Positions 23,757 to 35,975 of a DNA stretch of 64,000 nt are shown piece after piece. The notes below the pieces were generated by a model. That model was given only the letters and a program-made list of their open reading frames with translations, had not been told where the DNA came from and ran no database searches. The stretch comes from Stomorhina lunata (Eukaryota; Arthropoda; Insecta; Diptera; Rhiniidae). Where the stretch lies: positions 106,842,940 to 106,906,939 of the forward strand of contig OW121742.1 in assembly GCA_933228675.1 (NCBI GenBank), in the 5' to 3' direction. Both the position numbers and the translations under genes were made by a program. The first letter of the stretch is position 1. The number at the start of each line of letters is the position of its first letter.

Positions 23757-26700
23757 AAAAATAGGAAATTTTTGAAAATTTCCTATTAAAATAGGAAATT
23801 TTTGAAAATTTCCTATTAAAATAGGAAAATTTTGAAAAATTTCCTATAAAAATAGAAAATTTTTGAAAAATTTCCTATAAAAATAGGAAATTTTTGAAAA
23901 ATTTCCTATAAAAATAGGAAATTTTTGAAAAATTTCCTATAAAAATAGGAAATTTTTGAAAAATTTCCTATAAAAATAGGAAATTTTTGAAAAATTTCCT
24001 ATAAAAATAGGAAATTTTTGAAAAATTTCCTATATAAAAATAGGAAATTTTTGAAAAATTTCCTATATAAAAATAGGAAATTTTTGAAAAATTTCCTATA
24101 TAAAAATAGGAAATTTTTGAAAAATTTCCTATATAAAAATAGGAAATTTTTGAAAAATTTCCTATATAAAAATAGGAAATTTTTGAAAAATTTCCTATAT
24201 AAAAATAGGAAATTTTTGAAAAATTTCCTATATAAAAATAGGAAATTTTTGAAAAATTTCCTATATAAAAATAGGAAATTTTTGAAAAATTTCCTATATA
24301 AAAATAGGAAATTTTTGAAAAATTTCCTATATAAAAATAGGAAATTTTTGAAAAATTTCCTATATAAAAATAGGAAATTTTTGAAAAATTTCCTATATAA
24401 AAATAGGAAATTTTTGAAAAATTTCCTATATAAAAATAGGAAATTTTTGAAAAATTTCCTATATAAAAATAGGAAATTTTTGAAAAATTTCCTATATAAA
24501 AATAGGAAATTTTTGAAAAATTTCCTATATAAAAATAGGAAATTTTTGAAAAATTTCCTATATAAAAATAGGAAATTTTTGAAAAATTTCCTATATAAAA
24601 ATAGGAAATTTTTGAAAAATTTCCTATATAAAAATAGGAAATTTTTGAAAAATTTCCTATATAAAAATAGGAAATTTAGAAAAAATTTCCTATATAAAAA
24701 TAGGAAATTTTTGAAAAATTTCGTATATAAAATAGGAAATTTTTGAAAAATTTCCTATATAAAAATAGGAAATTTTTGAAAAATTTCCTATATAAAAATA
24801 GGAAATTTTTGAAAAATTTCCTATATAAAAATAGGAAATTTTTGAAAAATTTCCTATATAAAAATAGGAAATTTTTGAAAAATTTCCTATATAAAAATAG
24901 GAAATTTTTGAAAAATTTCCTATATAAAAATAGGAAATTTTTGAAAAATTTCCTATATAAAAATAGGAAATTTTTGAAAAATTTGCTATATAAAAATAGG
25001 AAATTTTTGAAAAATTTGCTATATAAAAATAGGAAATTTTTGAAAAATTTCCTATATAAAAATAGGAAATTTTTGAAAAATTTCCTATATAAAAATAGGA
25101 AATTTTTGAAAAATTTCCTATATAAAAATAGGAAATTTGTGAAAAATTTCCTATATAAAAATAGGAAATTTGTGAAAAATTTCCTATATAAAAATAGGAA
25201 ATATGCGAAAAATTTCCTATATAAAAATAGGAAATTTGTGAAAAATTTCCTATATAAAAATAGGAAATTTTTGAAAAATTTCCTATATAAAAATAGGAAA
25301 TTTTTGAAAAATTTCCTATATAAAAATAGGAAATTTTTGAAAAATTTCCTATATAAAAATAGGAAATTTTTGAAAAATTTCCTATATAAAAATAGGAAAT
25401 TTTTGAAAAATTTCCTATATAAAAATAGGAAATTTTTGAAAAATTTCCTATATAAAAATAGGAAATTTTTGAAAAATTTCCTATATAAAAATAGGAAATT
25501 TTTGAAAAATTTCCTATATAAAAATAGGAAATTTTTGAAAAATTTCCTATATAAAAATAGGAAATTTTTGAAAAATTTCCTAAATAAAAAAAGGAAATTT
25601 TTGAAAAATTTCCTATATAAAAATAGGAAATTTTTGAAAAATTTCCTATATAAAAATAGGAAATTTTTGAAAAATTTCCTATATAAAAATAGGAAATTTT
25701 TGAAAAATTTCCTATATAAAAATAGGAAATTTTTGAACAATTTCCTATATAAAAATAGGAAATTTTTGAAAAATTTCCTATATAAAAATAGGAAATTTTT
25801 GAAAAATTTCCTATATAAAAATAGGAAATTTTTGAAAAATTTCCTATATAAAAATAGGAAATTTTTGAAAATTTTCCTATATAAAAATAGGAAATTTTTG
25901 AAAAATTTCCTATATGAAAATAGGAAATTTTTGAAAAATTTCCTATATAAAAATAGGAAATTTTTGAAAAATTTCCTATATAAAAATAGAAAATTTTTGA
26001 AAAATTTCCTATATAAAAATAGGAAATTTTTGAAAATTTTCCTATATAAAAATAGGAAATTTTTGAAAAATTTCCAATATAAAAATAGGAAATTTTTGAA
26101 AAATTTCCAATATAAAAATAGGAAATTTTTTGAAAAATTTCCTATATAAAACTAGGAAATTTTTGAAAAATTTCCTATATAAAAATAGGAAATTTTTGAA
26201 AAATTTCCTAAATAAAAAAAGGAAATTTTTGAAAATTTTCCTATATAAAAATAGGAAATTTTTGAAAAATTTCCTATATGAAAATAGGAAATTTTTGAAA
26301 AATTTCCTATATAAAAATAGGAAATTTTTGAAAAATTTCCTATATAAAAATAGGAAATTTTTGAAAAATTTCCTATATAAAAATAGGAAATTTTTGAAAA
26401 ATTTCCTATATAAAAATAGGAAATTTTTGAAAAATTTCCTATATAAAAATAGGAAATTTTTGAAAAATTTCCTATATAAAAATAGGAAATTTTTGAAAAA
26501 TTTCCTATATAAAAATAGGAAATTTTTGAAAAATTTCCTAAATAAAAAAAGGAAATTTTTGAAAAATTTCCTATATAAAAATAGGAAATTTTTGAAAAAT
26601 TTCCTATATAAAAATAGGAAATTTTTGAAAAATTTCCTATATAAAAATAGGAAATTTTTGAAAAATTTCCTATATAAAAATAGGAAATTTTTGAAAAATT

Positions 26701-27590
26701 TCCTATATAAAAATAGGAAATTTTTGAAAAATTTCCTATATAAAAATAGGAAATTTTTGAAAAATTTCCTATATAAAAATAGGAAATTTTTGAAAAATTT
26801 CCTATATAAAAATAGGAAATTTTTGAAAAATTTCCTATATAAAAATAGGAAATTTTTGAAAAATTTCCTATATAAAAATAGGAAATTTTTGAAAAATTTC
26901 CTATATAAAAATAGGAAATTTTTGAAAAATTTCCTATATAAAAATAGGAAATTTTTGAAAAATTTCCTATATAAAAATAGGAAATTTTTGAAAAATTTCC
27001 TATATAAAAATAGGAAATTTTTGAAAAATTTCCTATATAAAAATAGGAAATTTTTGAAAAATTTCCTATATAAAAATAGGAAATTTTTGAAAAATTTCCT
27101 ATATAAAAATAGGAAATTTTTGAAAAATTTCCTATATAAAAATAGGAAATTTTTGAAAAATTTCCTATATAAAAATAGGAAATTTTTGAAAAATTTCCTG
27201 TATAAAAATAGGAAATTTTTGAAAAATTTCCTATATAAAAATAGGAAATTTTTGAAAAATTTCCTATATAAAAATAGGAAATTTTTGAAAAATTTCCTAT
27301 ATAAAAATAGGAAATTTTTGAAAAATTTCCTATATAAAAATAGGAAATTTTTGAAAAATTTCCTATATAAAAATAGGAAATTTTTGAAAAATTTCCTATA
27401 TAAAAATAGGAAATTTTTGAAAAATTTCCTATATAAAAATAGGAAATTTTTGAAAAATTTCCTATATAAAAATAGGAAATTTTTGAAAAATTTCCTATAT
27501 AAAAATAGGAAATTTTTAAAAAATTTCCGATATAAAAATAGGAAATTTTTGAAAAATTTCAGGTATAAAAATAGGAATTTTTTTAAAATT
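23757..27590 (+). repeat. 33-bp satellite, G-centred polarity, highly homogenised
   Basis: The first ~260 bp are 29-31-bp units. From about 24,030 onward the unit is 33 bp: ctatataaaaataggaaatt + tttGaaaaatttc. There are roughly 108 copies with very few changes. Rare variants (aaatttgtg near 25,135-25,250; the aaataaaaaaagg unit near 25,580, 26,210 and 26,540) recur with their neighbours, showing block duplication. The 33-bp period keeps an 11-residue frame open on both strands. These frames are a by-product of the period. Confidence 0.97.
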
Positions 27591-27594
27591 TTTG

Positions 27595-28462
27595 ATCATT
27601 AGGACTGCGATCAAAATTTCGACTAACTGCTTGATCCATTTAAAGATCTCCTAATACTATATGTAGACAGTTTCTGTATATCTTAGTACAATCCCTGGTC
27701 ATAATTCCTAAAAACAATTAAATCAAGTTTAATATACATTTTATTTATAATCAATCAAAACTTCTAGGCTGGAGGTTTTTTGTTTCGTTAAATTTAAAAC
27801 GCAAAAAATTTTTTTTATAAGTCGTTCTATTTTTTTTAATTTTTATTTTTGAAAAACACTCCCCATTTCAAAACTATTCCACCTTCAAATCAGCAAACAT
27901 TTTATTGTTAACAAATTAATTTGTTTAAACTAGATACTATTCGAATTGGCCACAAAACATACATAAATTTTGAAAAAAAAAAAACACATCAATTTATTTT
28001 TTTTTTTTAATAATTTAAATCTATTTATAATTATGCGTAAAAAATATTTCAATTCATTTAAATTTATATTTCTAATGATAACTACTTAAAGGTTTAACAT
28101 TTTTTTTTGACGTATTTTTTTTATTAAAATTTTTTATGAATCCGATTTTTTTCCGATATCAACCTTGAAATCGAAATCCAAAACCTCATAAAAAAAATCA
28201 TGTATTTGTGTTTTCTGATTCAAAAAAAAAAAAAAAATGAAAAAAAAATCGCACAAAAACTAATAAAATTTGTAGACAAAAAAAGCGTTAAAGTAGACCT
28301 AGATTTTTTGCGTGTTTTTAATAATAATAATCGTAAAAAAACCGATCGTAAAAAGTAACACAGAAAATAGCTAATTAAAAATTTGAAATTTTAATTAGAA
28401 TTTTTTTGCAAGAAAATATAGTTTTTAAATGAAATGGGGCCAAGAAGGTTAAAGCATAAAAA
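27595..28462. other. A+T-rich spacer
   Basis: Long A and T runs (for example 27,977-28,010 and 28,220-28,250) and TTTAAA words. No gene, TIR or stable repeat seen. Confidence 0.6.
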
Positions 28463-28465
28463 AGG

Positions 28466-31417
28466 CATTACCTTGTCAGCAGTAGATCGAAAGAAAGCAG
28501 GACTAGATTTCTGAAATTCGATATTGAACTAAAAAGACTCCAAACTGTTCTCTTTAAGTCTTCAGTATCAGTATAAGTATTGATATTAGTATCAGTATAA
28601 ATATCAATATTAAGATCAGTACTATTGTAAGGATTAGTATCAGTATCACTACTAATATCAGTATTAGTGTGAATACTAGTATCAATATCAGTACTAGTAT
28701 CAATATTAGTATCAGTATCACTATTAATAATATAATCAGTGTTAGTATAAGTTTCAGTATTAATATTAATATCACTTTTAGTATAAGTAACAGTATTAGT
28801 ATCTGTATTAGTATCAGTATTTGCACCAGTATAAGGCATCGAAAGAAAGCAGGACTAGATTTCTGAAATTCGATATTGAACTAAAAAGACTTCAAACTGT
28901 TCTCTTTAAGTCCTCAGTATCAGTATAAGTATTGATATTAGTATCAGTATTATTATTGATATTAGTATCAGTATTATTATTGATATTAGTTTATCAGTAT
29001 CTGTATTAGTATCAGTAGAAGTATCAGTATAAATATCAATATTAAGATCAGTACTATTATAGGGATTAGTATTAGTATCACTACTAATATCAGTATTAGT
29101 GTGAATATTAGAATCAATATATTATTGGTATCTGTATTAGTATCAGTATAAATACAAGTATTAATATTAGTATAAGTATCACTATTAGCACCAGTATCAT
29201 TATTTGTATCAGTATTAATAATAATATTAGTGATAGTATCTGTATAAGTAACAGTATTTGATTCTGTACTAGGATCAGTAGAAGTATCCACCAGTATAAA
29301 TGTCAATATTAAGATCAGTACTAGTATCAGTATCAGTATTAGTATAACTATTTATATCTGTATTGGTATCAGTATAAGTATATAATTATCAATATTAATA
29401 TCAGTATAAGTATTGGCATCAGTATTAGTATCAGTACTAGTATCAATATATGTATCAATATCACTATTAATATAATCGGTATTCATATAAGTTTCAGTAT
29501 TAATATCAATATTAATATCACTTTTAGTATCAGTATAAGTAACAGTATTAGTATCTGTATTAAGGCATTACCTTGTCAGCAGTAGATCGAAAGAAAGCAG
29601 GACTAGATTTTTGAAATTCGATATTGAACTAAAAAGACTCCAAACTGTTCTCTTTAAGTCTTCAGTATCAGTATAAGTATTGATATTAGTATCAGTATTA
29701 TTATTGATATTAGTTTAACTATCACTATCTGTATTAGTATCAGTAGAAGTATCAGTATAAATATCAATATTAAGATCAGTACTATTATAAGGATTAGTAT
29801 CAGTATCACTACTAATATCAGTATTAGTGTGAATATTAGAATCAATATATTATTGGTATCTGTATTAGTATCAGTATAAATACAAGTATTAATATTAGTA
29901 TAAGTATCACTATAAGCACCAGTATCATTATTTGTATCAGTATTAATAATAATATTAGTGTTAGTATCAGTATAAGTAACAGTATTCGTTTCTGTACTAG
30001 GATCAGTAGAAGTATCCACCAGTATAAATGTCAATATTAAGATCAATACTAGTATCAGTATTAGTATAACTATTTATATCTGTATTGGTATCAGTATAAG
30101 CATATAATTATCAATATTAATATAAGTATAAGTATTGGCATCAGTATTAGTATCTGTACTAGTATCAATATTAGTATCAATATCACTATTAATATAATCG
30201 GTATTAATATAAGTTTCAGTATTAATATCAATATTAATATCACTTTTAGTATCAGTATAAGTAACGGTATTAGTATCTGTATTAGTATCAGTATTTGCAC
30301 CAGTGTATTAGTATCAGTATTTGCATCAGTATAAGGCATTACCTTGTCAACAGTAGATCGAAAGAAAGCAGGACTAGATTTCTGAAATTCGATATTGAAC
30401 TAAAAAGACTCCAAACTGTTTTCTTTAAGTCTTCAGTATCAGTATACGTATTGATATTAGTATCAGTATTATTATTGATATTAGTTTAACTATCACTATC
30501 TGTATTAGTATCAGTAGAAGTATCAGTATAAATATCAATATTAAGATCAGTACTATTATAAGGATTAGTATCGGTATCACTACTAATATCAGTATTAGTG
30601 TGAATATTAGAATCAATATATTATTAGTATCTGTATTAGTAACAGTATAAATACATGTATTAATATTAGTATAAGTATCACTATTAGCACCAGTTACATT
30701 ATTTGTATCTATATTAATATTAGTGTTAATATCAGTTACTTATACTGATATTAACACTAATATTAGTATTCGTATCTGCACTAGGATCAGTAGAAGTATC
30801 CACCAGTATAAATGTCAATATTAAGATCAATACTAGTATCAGTATTAGTATAACTATTTATATCTGTATTGGTATCAGTATAAGTATATAATTATCAATA
30901 TTAATATAAGTATAAGTATTGGCATCAGTATTAGTATCAGTACTAGTATCAATATTAGTATCAGTATCACTATTAATATAATCAGTATTAATATAAGTTT
31001 CAGTATTAATATAAGTTTCAGTATTAATATCAATATTAATATCACTTTTAGTATCAGTATAAGTAACAGTATTAGTATCTGTATTAGTATCAGTATTTGC
31101 ACCAGTATAAGGCATTACCTTGTCAACAGTAGATCGAAAGAAAGCAGGACTAGATTTCTGAAATTCGATATTACTTTAACTATCGATATCTGTATTAGTA
31201 TCAGTAGAAGTATCAGTATAAATATCAATATTAAGATCAGTACTATTATAAGGATTAGTATCAGTATCACTACTAATATCAGTATTAGTGTATATATTAG
31301 AATCAATATATTATTGGTATCTGTATTAGTATCAGTATAAATACAAGTATTAATATTAGTATAAGTATCAATATTAGCACCAGTATCATTATTTGTATCA
31401 GTATTAATATTAGTGTT
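28466..31417. repeat. AGTATY hexamer array with recurring ~90-bp anchor
   Basis: Degenerate agtatc/agtatt hexamers are organised into larger units. Each starts with a non-hexamer anchor (ggcattaccttgtcagcag, gatcgaaagaaagcagg, ttctgaaattcgatattg, caaactgttctctttaag). Anchors are at about 28,466, 28,836, 29,565, 30,334 and 31,112, mostly 730-780 bp apart. The open frames across it (Ile/Leu- or Thr/Asp-rich dipeptides) come from the hexamer period. Anchor-like words reappear at 35,040 and 35,150, beyond the inserted elements. Confidence 0.9.
30715..30765. repeat. Perfect 22-bp hairpin in the hexamer array
   Basis: Left arm 30,715-30,736 (taatattagtgttaatatca + gt) and right arm 30,744-30,765 are exact reverse complements around the 7-nt loop tacttat. 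Elsewhere the array keeps one orientation, so this marks a local inversion or foldback repair event. Confidence 0.85.
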
Positions 31418-33698
31418 TACAGATCCTGAAGTTCAGCGAAGAATCTGCTGCCCAGATGACAGAGCCTTTGACTTTGAAGCCTCGGACAGTGACAAATAAT
31501 GTGTTCCACCGATTCGGACGAATCCTTATCTAAACATAATCTGCAGAGGTACCATCCCACCTATTTAACCTCCCATTAAGAACTCTATACATCTTCTTAA
31601 GCTTGACCTATTCAGACCTAGTAGAATTTTGGTTCCACTAATGTCCGGTTTAGGCCATAGAGCTCTTGATGTCCTACACGCAACCATGTTTCCCCATGTC
31701 TTTGTGGTTTCCTTGCTGGTCCTAAAGTTAATGCCCAGATAAAAGTGACAGATAGGTGGAGCAATATCTGTCACTCTTTGACTCAAGTCTTGGCTCGAGC
31801 CTTGTCTTGCGACTTCGTCCGCAACTACCTTGCTAGCGATGTCACAATGAACCGGAACCCAGCACAATCTAATCCCACAGCTGAATGATAGGTCAAAAAG
31901 ATCTATTATACATTTTTTAACTAGTTTGAAGGTGCTACTATGTACCCGCAGTGCCTTGAGCGCAGCCTGGCTATCGACGAATATAGTCATCTCACTATTT
32001 TCAGCTATAAAACTCTGAATGAGCTCTGTAGCCTTTCAAATCTGCCTGGAAGACACAGAACTCGTTTGCAAGTCTGAAAGATTTCCTAATATTTTGTTCC
32101 CTCTGGAAAACACCAGATCCAGTAACGCAATCCATTTTAGATCCATCTGTGAAGATCGAAATGCCTTGAAAAAGTGTTGTTTGCCCCTTCCAGTCGGCTC
32201 TATTAGAGATTACAATTTCTGGTGCTATGATAAACAGTAACTCCTTGACTAAATAGTCAGATCGTGGCAGGCCTGACTCTAAGCCCAAGGAGTCGGTTAA
32301 GCTCAGAATACTGGAGTGTCCCACATGCCTATATCTAAGTATACCTGTCGCCTATATCTAAGTATACCAGACTTACTAGACTTCTGGTTGCCACTCCCTT
32401 TATGAAAATATCAAGAGGGTACAGTGACAACATGATGTTTAGGGCTGCTTGAGGTGTGCTTTTAAGGGCAGCGGTTATACCAATACTACCACAACGTTGT
32501 ACCTTGTTGAGAGAAGCCAGGACTGAACCTTTGCCAATAGCTTCCCACCATACTGCACAGCCATATGTTAAAATAGGCCTTACAATGGTTGTGTAAATGC
32601 AATACACAACTATTGGTCTTAAGCCCCATTTTTTCGCTACGGAGTTCCTGCAGAAGTAGTAAGCGTTTAGCCCTTTTTTTCATCTTTTCTAGCGTATTTT
32701 TCTTCCAAGATAACTTACTCTATACCATTTAGCGCAGGAAGTTTGAAGCTTTCAACCTTATACCTTCTGGTGAAGAGGACTAACTCCGTCTTGTCGGGAT
32801 TTATTCCCAGTCCTTTATTACTGGCACAGGAGGAAAGTTGTACTAGAACCGAACAAATAAAATCGCTTATTGTATCTGGGAATTCGCCTGATACTAGCAA
32901 TACTACGTCATCGCCGTAGTCTACGACCTTTCTCCCCAGCTGGTCAAATCTTCCAAGGATGACATTGACAGAAAGCAACCATAGCAATGTTGTTAGAACC
33001 TCTCCTTGTAGAGTACCCCTAGTCACTTTTTAAAGAAGGAGCAAAGACTTATAGGTCTGAAGACCTTTGGTTTCGTATGTGTAGCTTTAACTGCTTTGGG
33101 AATAAAGATAACGTTGCACCTGGTCTAGGCTTGTGGTATTTGAGTTAGCTTGAGGCAACCGACATATATCAGTATTAGCCAGGGCATTAAGAGATCGGCA
33201 TTATGTTACAAATCGGCTGGAATGATACCATCAGGAACCGCAGCTTTATACGGGTTGAAGCTATCTAGAGCCCATTGAATTTTTAAGCTCTTAAGAGAGA
33301 TCGGAGTGGACTCGAAGACGGTGTGGTTATTGGCTGTGTGCGCATTTAGAGGCTTAAAGCCTGGAAAGTGTGTTTCTAAAAGGACCTCAAGAGTTTCAGT
33401 TCCTCCCGTAGTTTATCGATCGCTTTCCTTTCGAATGTAGGCAGCGAACGAGTGCCACTTTGTTTTCGCTGCAAAAGTTCCTCCAGGACTGTCTCTTCGC
33501 ATTTCTAACAAGATTTTTAAATCTGTTAACAGAGGCTTTGTAGGGATTTCAGTTAGAGGTCCCTTTGTCCTCGCTGAATTCCGCTGATTCCTTTCTGAGT
33601 GTCACAATGTCAGAGGACCAACAGGGGGTTTCTTTTTACCTCTTCTGGTGGTGAATGTACTACGTTTATTCGTGGCTTGGTCTAAGGGTCAGTTAGTA
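31418..33698 (-). pseudogene. Non-LTR retrotransposon relic: RT, RNase H, C-terminal CCHC
   Basis: Minus-strand pieces in the correct order but different frames. At 33,206-33,409 is the start of RT (WALDSFNPYKAAVPDGIIPA). At 33,026-33,115 is VFRPISLCSFF. At 32,715-33,026 is GTLQGEVLTTLLWLLSVN with the active site as YGDD. At 32,335-32,607 is the RT thumb (TIVRPILTYGCAVWW). At 32,001-32,324 and 31,565-31,990 is RNase H (ISIFTDGSK; FVDSQAALKAL; WVPVHCDIAS...ADEVA). At about 31,437-31,565 is CRLC...HIICHC. Around 100 residues between RPIS and GTLQGEV are deleted. RNase H plus the C-terminal knuckle suggests an R1/I-type insect element. It lacks an endonuclease domain, a 3'UTR and a poly-A tail. 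The 5' side is broken by the mariner insertion. Confidence 0.85.
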
Positions 33699-33700
33699 AT

Positions 33701-33729
33701 GGGTGTTTTTTTTTAGAGGTATAGAACTT
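33701..33729. repeat. Mariner left TIR
   Basis: Starts GGGTGTTTTTT and ends TATAGAACTT. It matches the complement of 34,974-35,001 with mismatches confined to the T-run. It lies about 75 bp beyond the stop codon of the transposase. Confidence 0.85.
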
Positions 33730-33805
33730 CGAATTGAAATAAAACACAAGAAAATCGTTTTAATGTCCATCAATTTGGCTTTATTGGAAGGATAATTTTA
33801 TGCCA

Positions 33806-34909
33806 TTAATGTTTAAATATGATTTCGGGCATGTGGCCGCCGCGGCTGGCTCGAATAAAGCCAATTCTACAGGTCCAATTTTCAACTACTTTTTCGAGCC
33901 TATGGGGCCGTATGTTGGCAATAACGCCACGAATGTTGGCTTCCAAGTCCCCTAACGTTTCTGGTTTGTTGGCGTAGACGAGCGACTTCACATATCCCCA
34001 AAGAAAATAATCTAGTGGTGTCAAATCGCACGATTTTAGTGGCCAATTGACAGGTCCATTCCGCGAAATTATGCGCTCATCGAATGTTTCCTTCAATAAA
34101 TCAATTGTGACGTGCGCTGTGTGGCATGTAGCGCCGTCTTGTTGGAACCACAACTCATCCACATTCATGCCATCCAATTGGGGAACAAAATAGTCGGTTA
34201 TCATGGCTCTATACCGGTCTCCATTTATGGTAACTGACTCTCCAGCATTATTTCGGAAGAAGTATGGCCCAATGACTCCACCAGCCCATAGAGCACACCA
34301 AACAGTCAGTTTTTGTAGATGTAATGGCGTCTCAAGGGTCTCATGTGGATTCTCTTCACTCCAAATGCGGCAATTTTGCTTGTTGACGTAGCCATTCAAC
34401 CAAAAATGAGCCTCATCACTGAACAAAATTTTGCGATGACAATCAGCATCGAGATCAATCTCATTTTCGGCCCATACACCAAAATCACGACGCATTGCAT
34501 GGTCTCGCGGCTTTAATTCTTGCACAAGCTGGATCTTGTAAGGTCGCAAGCCAAAATCTTTGCGCAAAATCTTCCATAAAGTTGATGGACAAAGATCCAA
34601 TTGCTGTGCACGGTGGCGAATCGATTCATTCGGGTCCTCTTCAACACTTTGCTCTACAGCGGCAATTGTTTCTTCGGTGCGCACTGTTCGACGTCGCTGC
34701 GGATGCGTATTATCACATAGAGTAAACGTAGTGCGAAAACGATCCATGGTTAACCGAATTAATTGCTCTGATGGACGATTATGTCGACCATAAAATGGAC
34801 GGAGCTTGCGGTAAACTTCGCGAACTGAACCATTATTTTCGAAATAAATTTGCACGATTTGCAAGAGTTGTTCTTTTGTCAACCTGTTCATGATGAAATG
34901 GCAAACCAA
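33806..34909 (-). CDS. Mariner transposase, DD41D subfamily, intact
   Basis: A 367-residue frame without stops or frameshifts. It would catalyse cut-and-paste transposition into TA in the nucleus by binding the 29-bp TIRs. Residues ~8-60 form the first helix-turn-helix (MNRLTKEQLLQIV...) and ~78-125 the second (DLCPSTLWKILRKDFG). The catalytic triad is D165 (ILFSDEAHF), D258 (LWFQQDGATCH) and D300 (CDLTPLDYFLWG). The last two are separated by 41 residues, which is the DD41D spacing described for rosa-type mariners of Ceratitis and not the DD34D of classical mariners. The HFIMNRL context offers two starts; M7 (codon at 34,891) fits the family N-terminus better than M1. Length is in the family range. 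The flanking TIRs are present, so activity is possible but untested. Confidence 0.93.
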   Translation of the reverse strand: MVCHFIMNRLTKEQLLQIVQIYFENNGSVREVYRKLRPFYGRHNRPSEQLIRLTMDRFRTTFTLCDNTHPQRRRTVRTEETIAAVEQSVEEDPNESIRHRAQQLDLCPSTLWKILRKDFGLRPYKIQLVQELKPRDHAMRRDFGVWAENEIDLDADCHRKILFSDEAHFWLNGYVNKQNCRIWSEENPHETLETPLHLQKLTVWCALWAGGVIGPYFFRNNAGESVTINGDRYRAMITDYFVPQLDGMNVDELWFQQDGATCHTAHVTIDLLKETFDERIISRNGPVNWPLKSCDLTPLDYFLWGYVKSLVYANKPETLGDLEANIRGVIANIRPHRLEKVVENWTCRIGFIRASRGGHMPEIIFKH

Positions 34910-34973
34910 ACTAAATATTAATCACTTGACAGCTGACAAAATGGCCGCCAGTTAAAAAAGTGATGCCAACTTA

Positions 34974-35002
34974 AAGTTCTATACCTCAATAAAAAACACC
35001 CG
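34974..35002. repeat. Mariner right TIR
   Basis: AAGTTCTATACCTC followed by an A-run and CACCC. This is the inverted partner of the left TIR, on the 5' side of the transposase gene about 65 bp upstream of its ATG. It should also hold the promoter. Confidence 0.85.
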
Positions 35003-35003
35003 A

Positions 35004-35975
35004 TACGTTCTCTTTTAAGCTTCTCAAACTGATGACAAAGGCATTACTTTGTCAGCAGTAAGTCACATTAAATTTGAACACAAAATGAGCAGATTATTAG
35101 CGAAATTCAATTTTTACTTTTCTCCAGCGGTTTTTTTTTTCTTGAACTAATGACCAGGACATTACTTTGTCAGCACTGAAGGAAACTAGGACAAGATCAG
35201 AAGAAGCAATGGCAAACTTCGTATTTAAATAAATGGATTTTGAATCAAAAATAAAGAAAAGGAAAATAGGACAAGATCATTTGGTAATTTTTCATTTACA
35301 TGAATTTCGAAAATCGATTTTGAACCAAAAAAGAATTCCAGAACGTGAAATTTCTCCCTTCCCAAACTCTTCCTGATTGGTATAGAAATTTTTTTAAATC
35401 CCAACAATTTTGTTCAAATAAAACCCCTTAAATCTTAACAATTATTACAAACAATTCTACCTTAATCACAAAATATTGTTGTAAAATTTTACAACAAAAA
35501 ACTATTAAAAAAAATTAAAAAAAAAATTAGCAACAATTTTACGAAAACAAAATGCAAAAATTAAAAATAAAAAAATTAAATAATATTATTGCTCATCACG
35601 CGTCGCATTTAACTGACCTCCTCCTCGAAAATGAAATTGCGGTTGTATATGGCCCTGGCTAAACTACAACTCAGAGTCAGTCATTCAGTCGTACTTGTAG
35701 CTACAACGTACATCGTATATTGTATATTGTATCTATAATGTACAAATGTTTGTTGTTAATTTTTTTTCTGTGCAATTTTTTTTGTTGTTTCTTACTTGCG
35801 TTTTTTCTTACTTTTTGTACGTGTAATGAGCTGGGGTGTTGTGTTTGGGTATATACAAAGACGGTCGGTGGTGCGGACAGACAGACAGAATGTAAATATA
35901 TATTCATACATATAAAGATATTTTTATATTAAGTCATATATTTGTATAATAATGTTTTGCAAATAAATGAGTAAA
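35004..35975. other. Remnant of the anchor repeat, then unique spacer
   Basis: 35,038-35,070 (ggcattactttgtcagcagtaag) and 35,150-35,185 (gacattactttgtcagcac) are diverged copies of the anchor seen at 28,466. This shows that the retroelement and mariner were inserted within that repeat territory. From about 35,300 the sequence is non-repetitive AT-rich DNA. A stretch at 35,640-35,720 has TCAGTC words and more balanced composition. No gene supported. Confidence 0.6.

Larger units (their letters stand above)
33699..35003 (-). mobile_element. rosa-type (DD41D) mariner element, apparently complete
   Basis: Terminal inverted repeats of about 29 bp: left GGGTGTTTTTTTTTAGAGG + TATAGAACTT from 33,701; right the complement ending ...AAAAAACACCC at 35,001. 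There are a few mismatches in the T-run and outermost two bases. A TA dinucleotide flanks each side (33,697-33,698 and 35,004-35,005), as expected for Tc1/mariner target duplication. The element is 1.3 kb with one full-length transposase frame. It inserted into the truncated non-LTR element, so it is younger than that relic. Confidence 0.88.

Noticed and set aside
23757..27590. Possible CRISPR-like array (regular ~33-bp repeats)
   Set aside because: No unique spacers between repeats, eukaryotic transposons around it, and no cas genes.
24018..27602. Long plus- and minus-strand open frames with 11-residue periods (KNFLYKNRKFL / FLFLYRKFFKN)
   Set aside because: They follow the 33-bp satellite exactly and are open on both strands because the unit lacks stops. 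No initiation context, domain or codon signal.
28466..31306. Ile/Leu- and Thr/Asp-rich frames resembling low-complexity proteins
   Set aside because: Generated by the AGTATY hexamer repeat; no unique sequence in them.
34203..34793. Plus-strand frames across the mariner transposase
   Set aside because: Antisense shadows of the intact minus-strand transposase.
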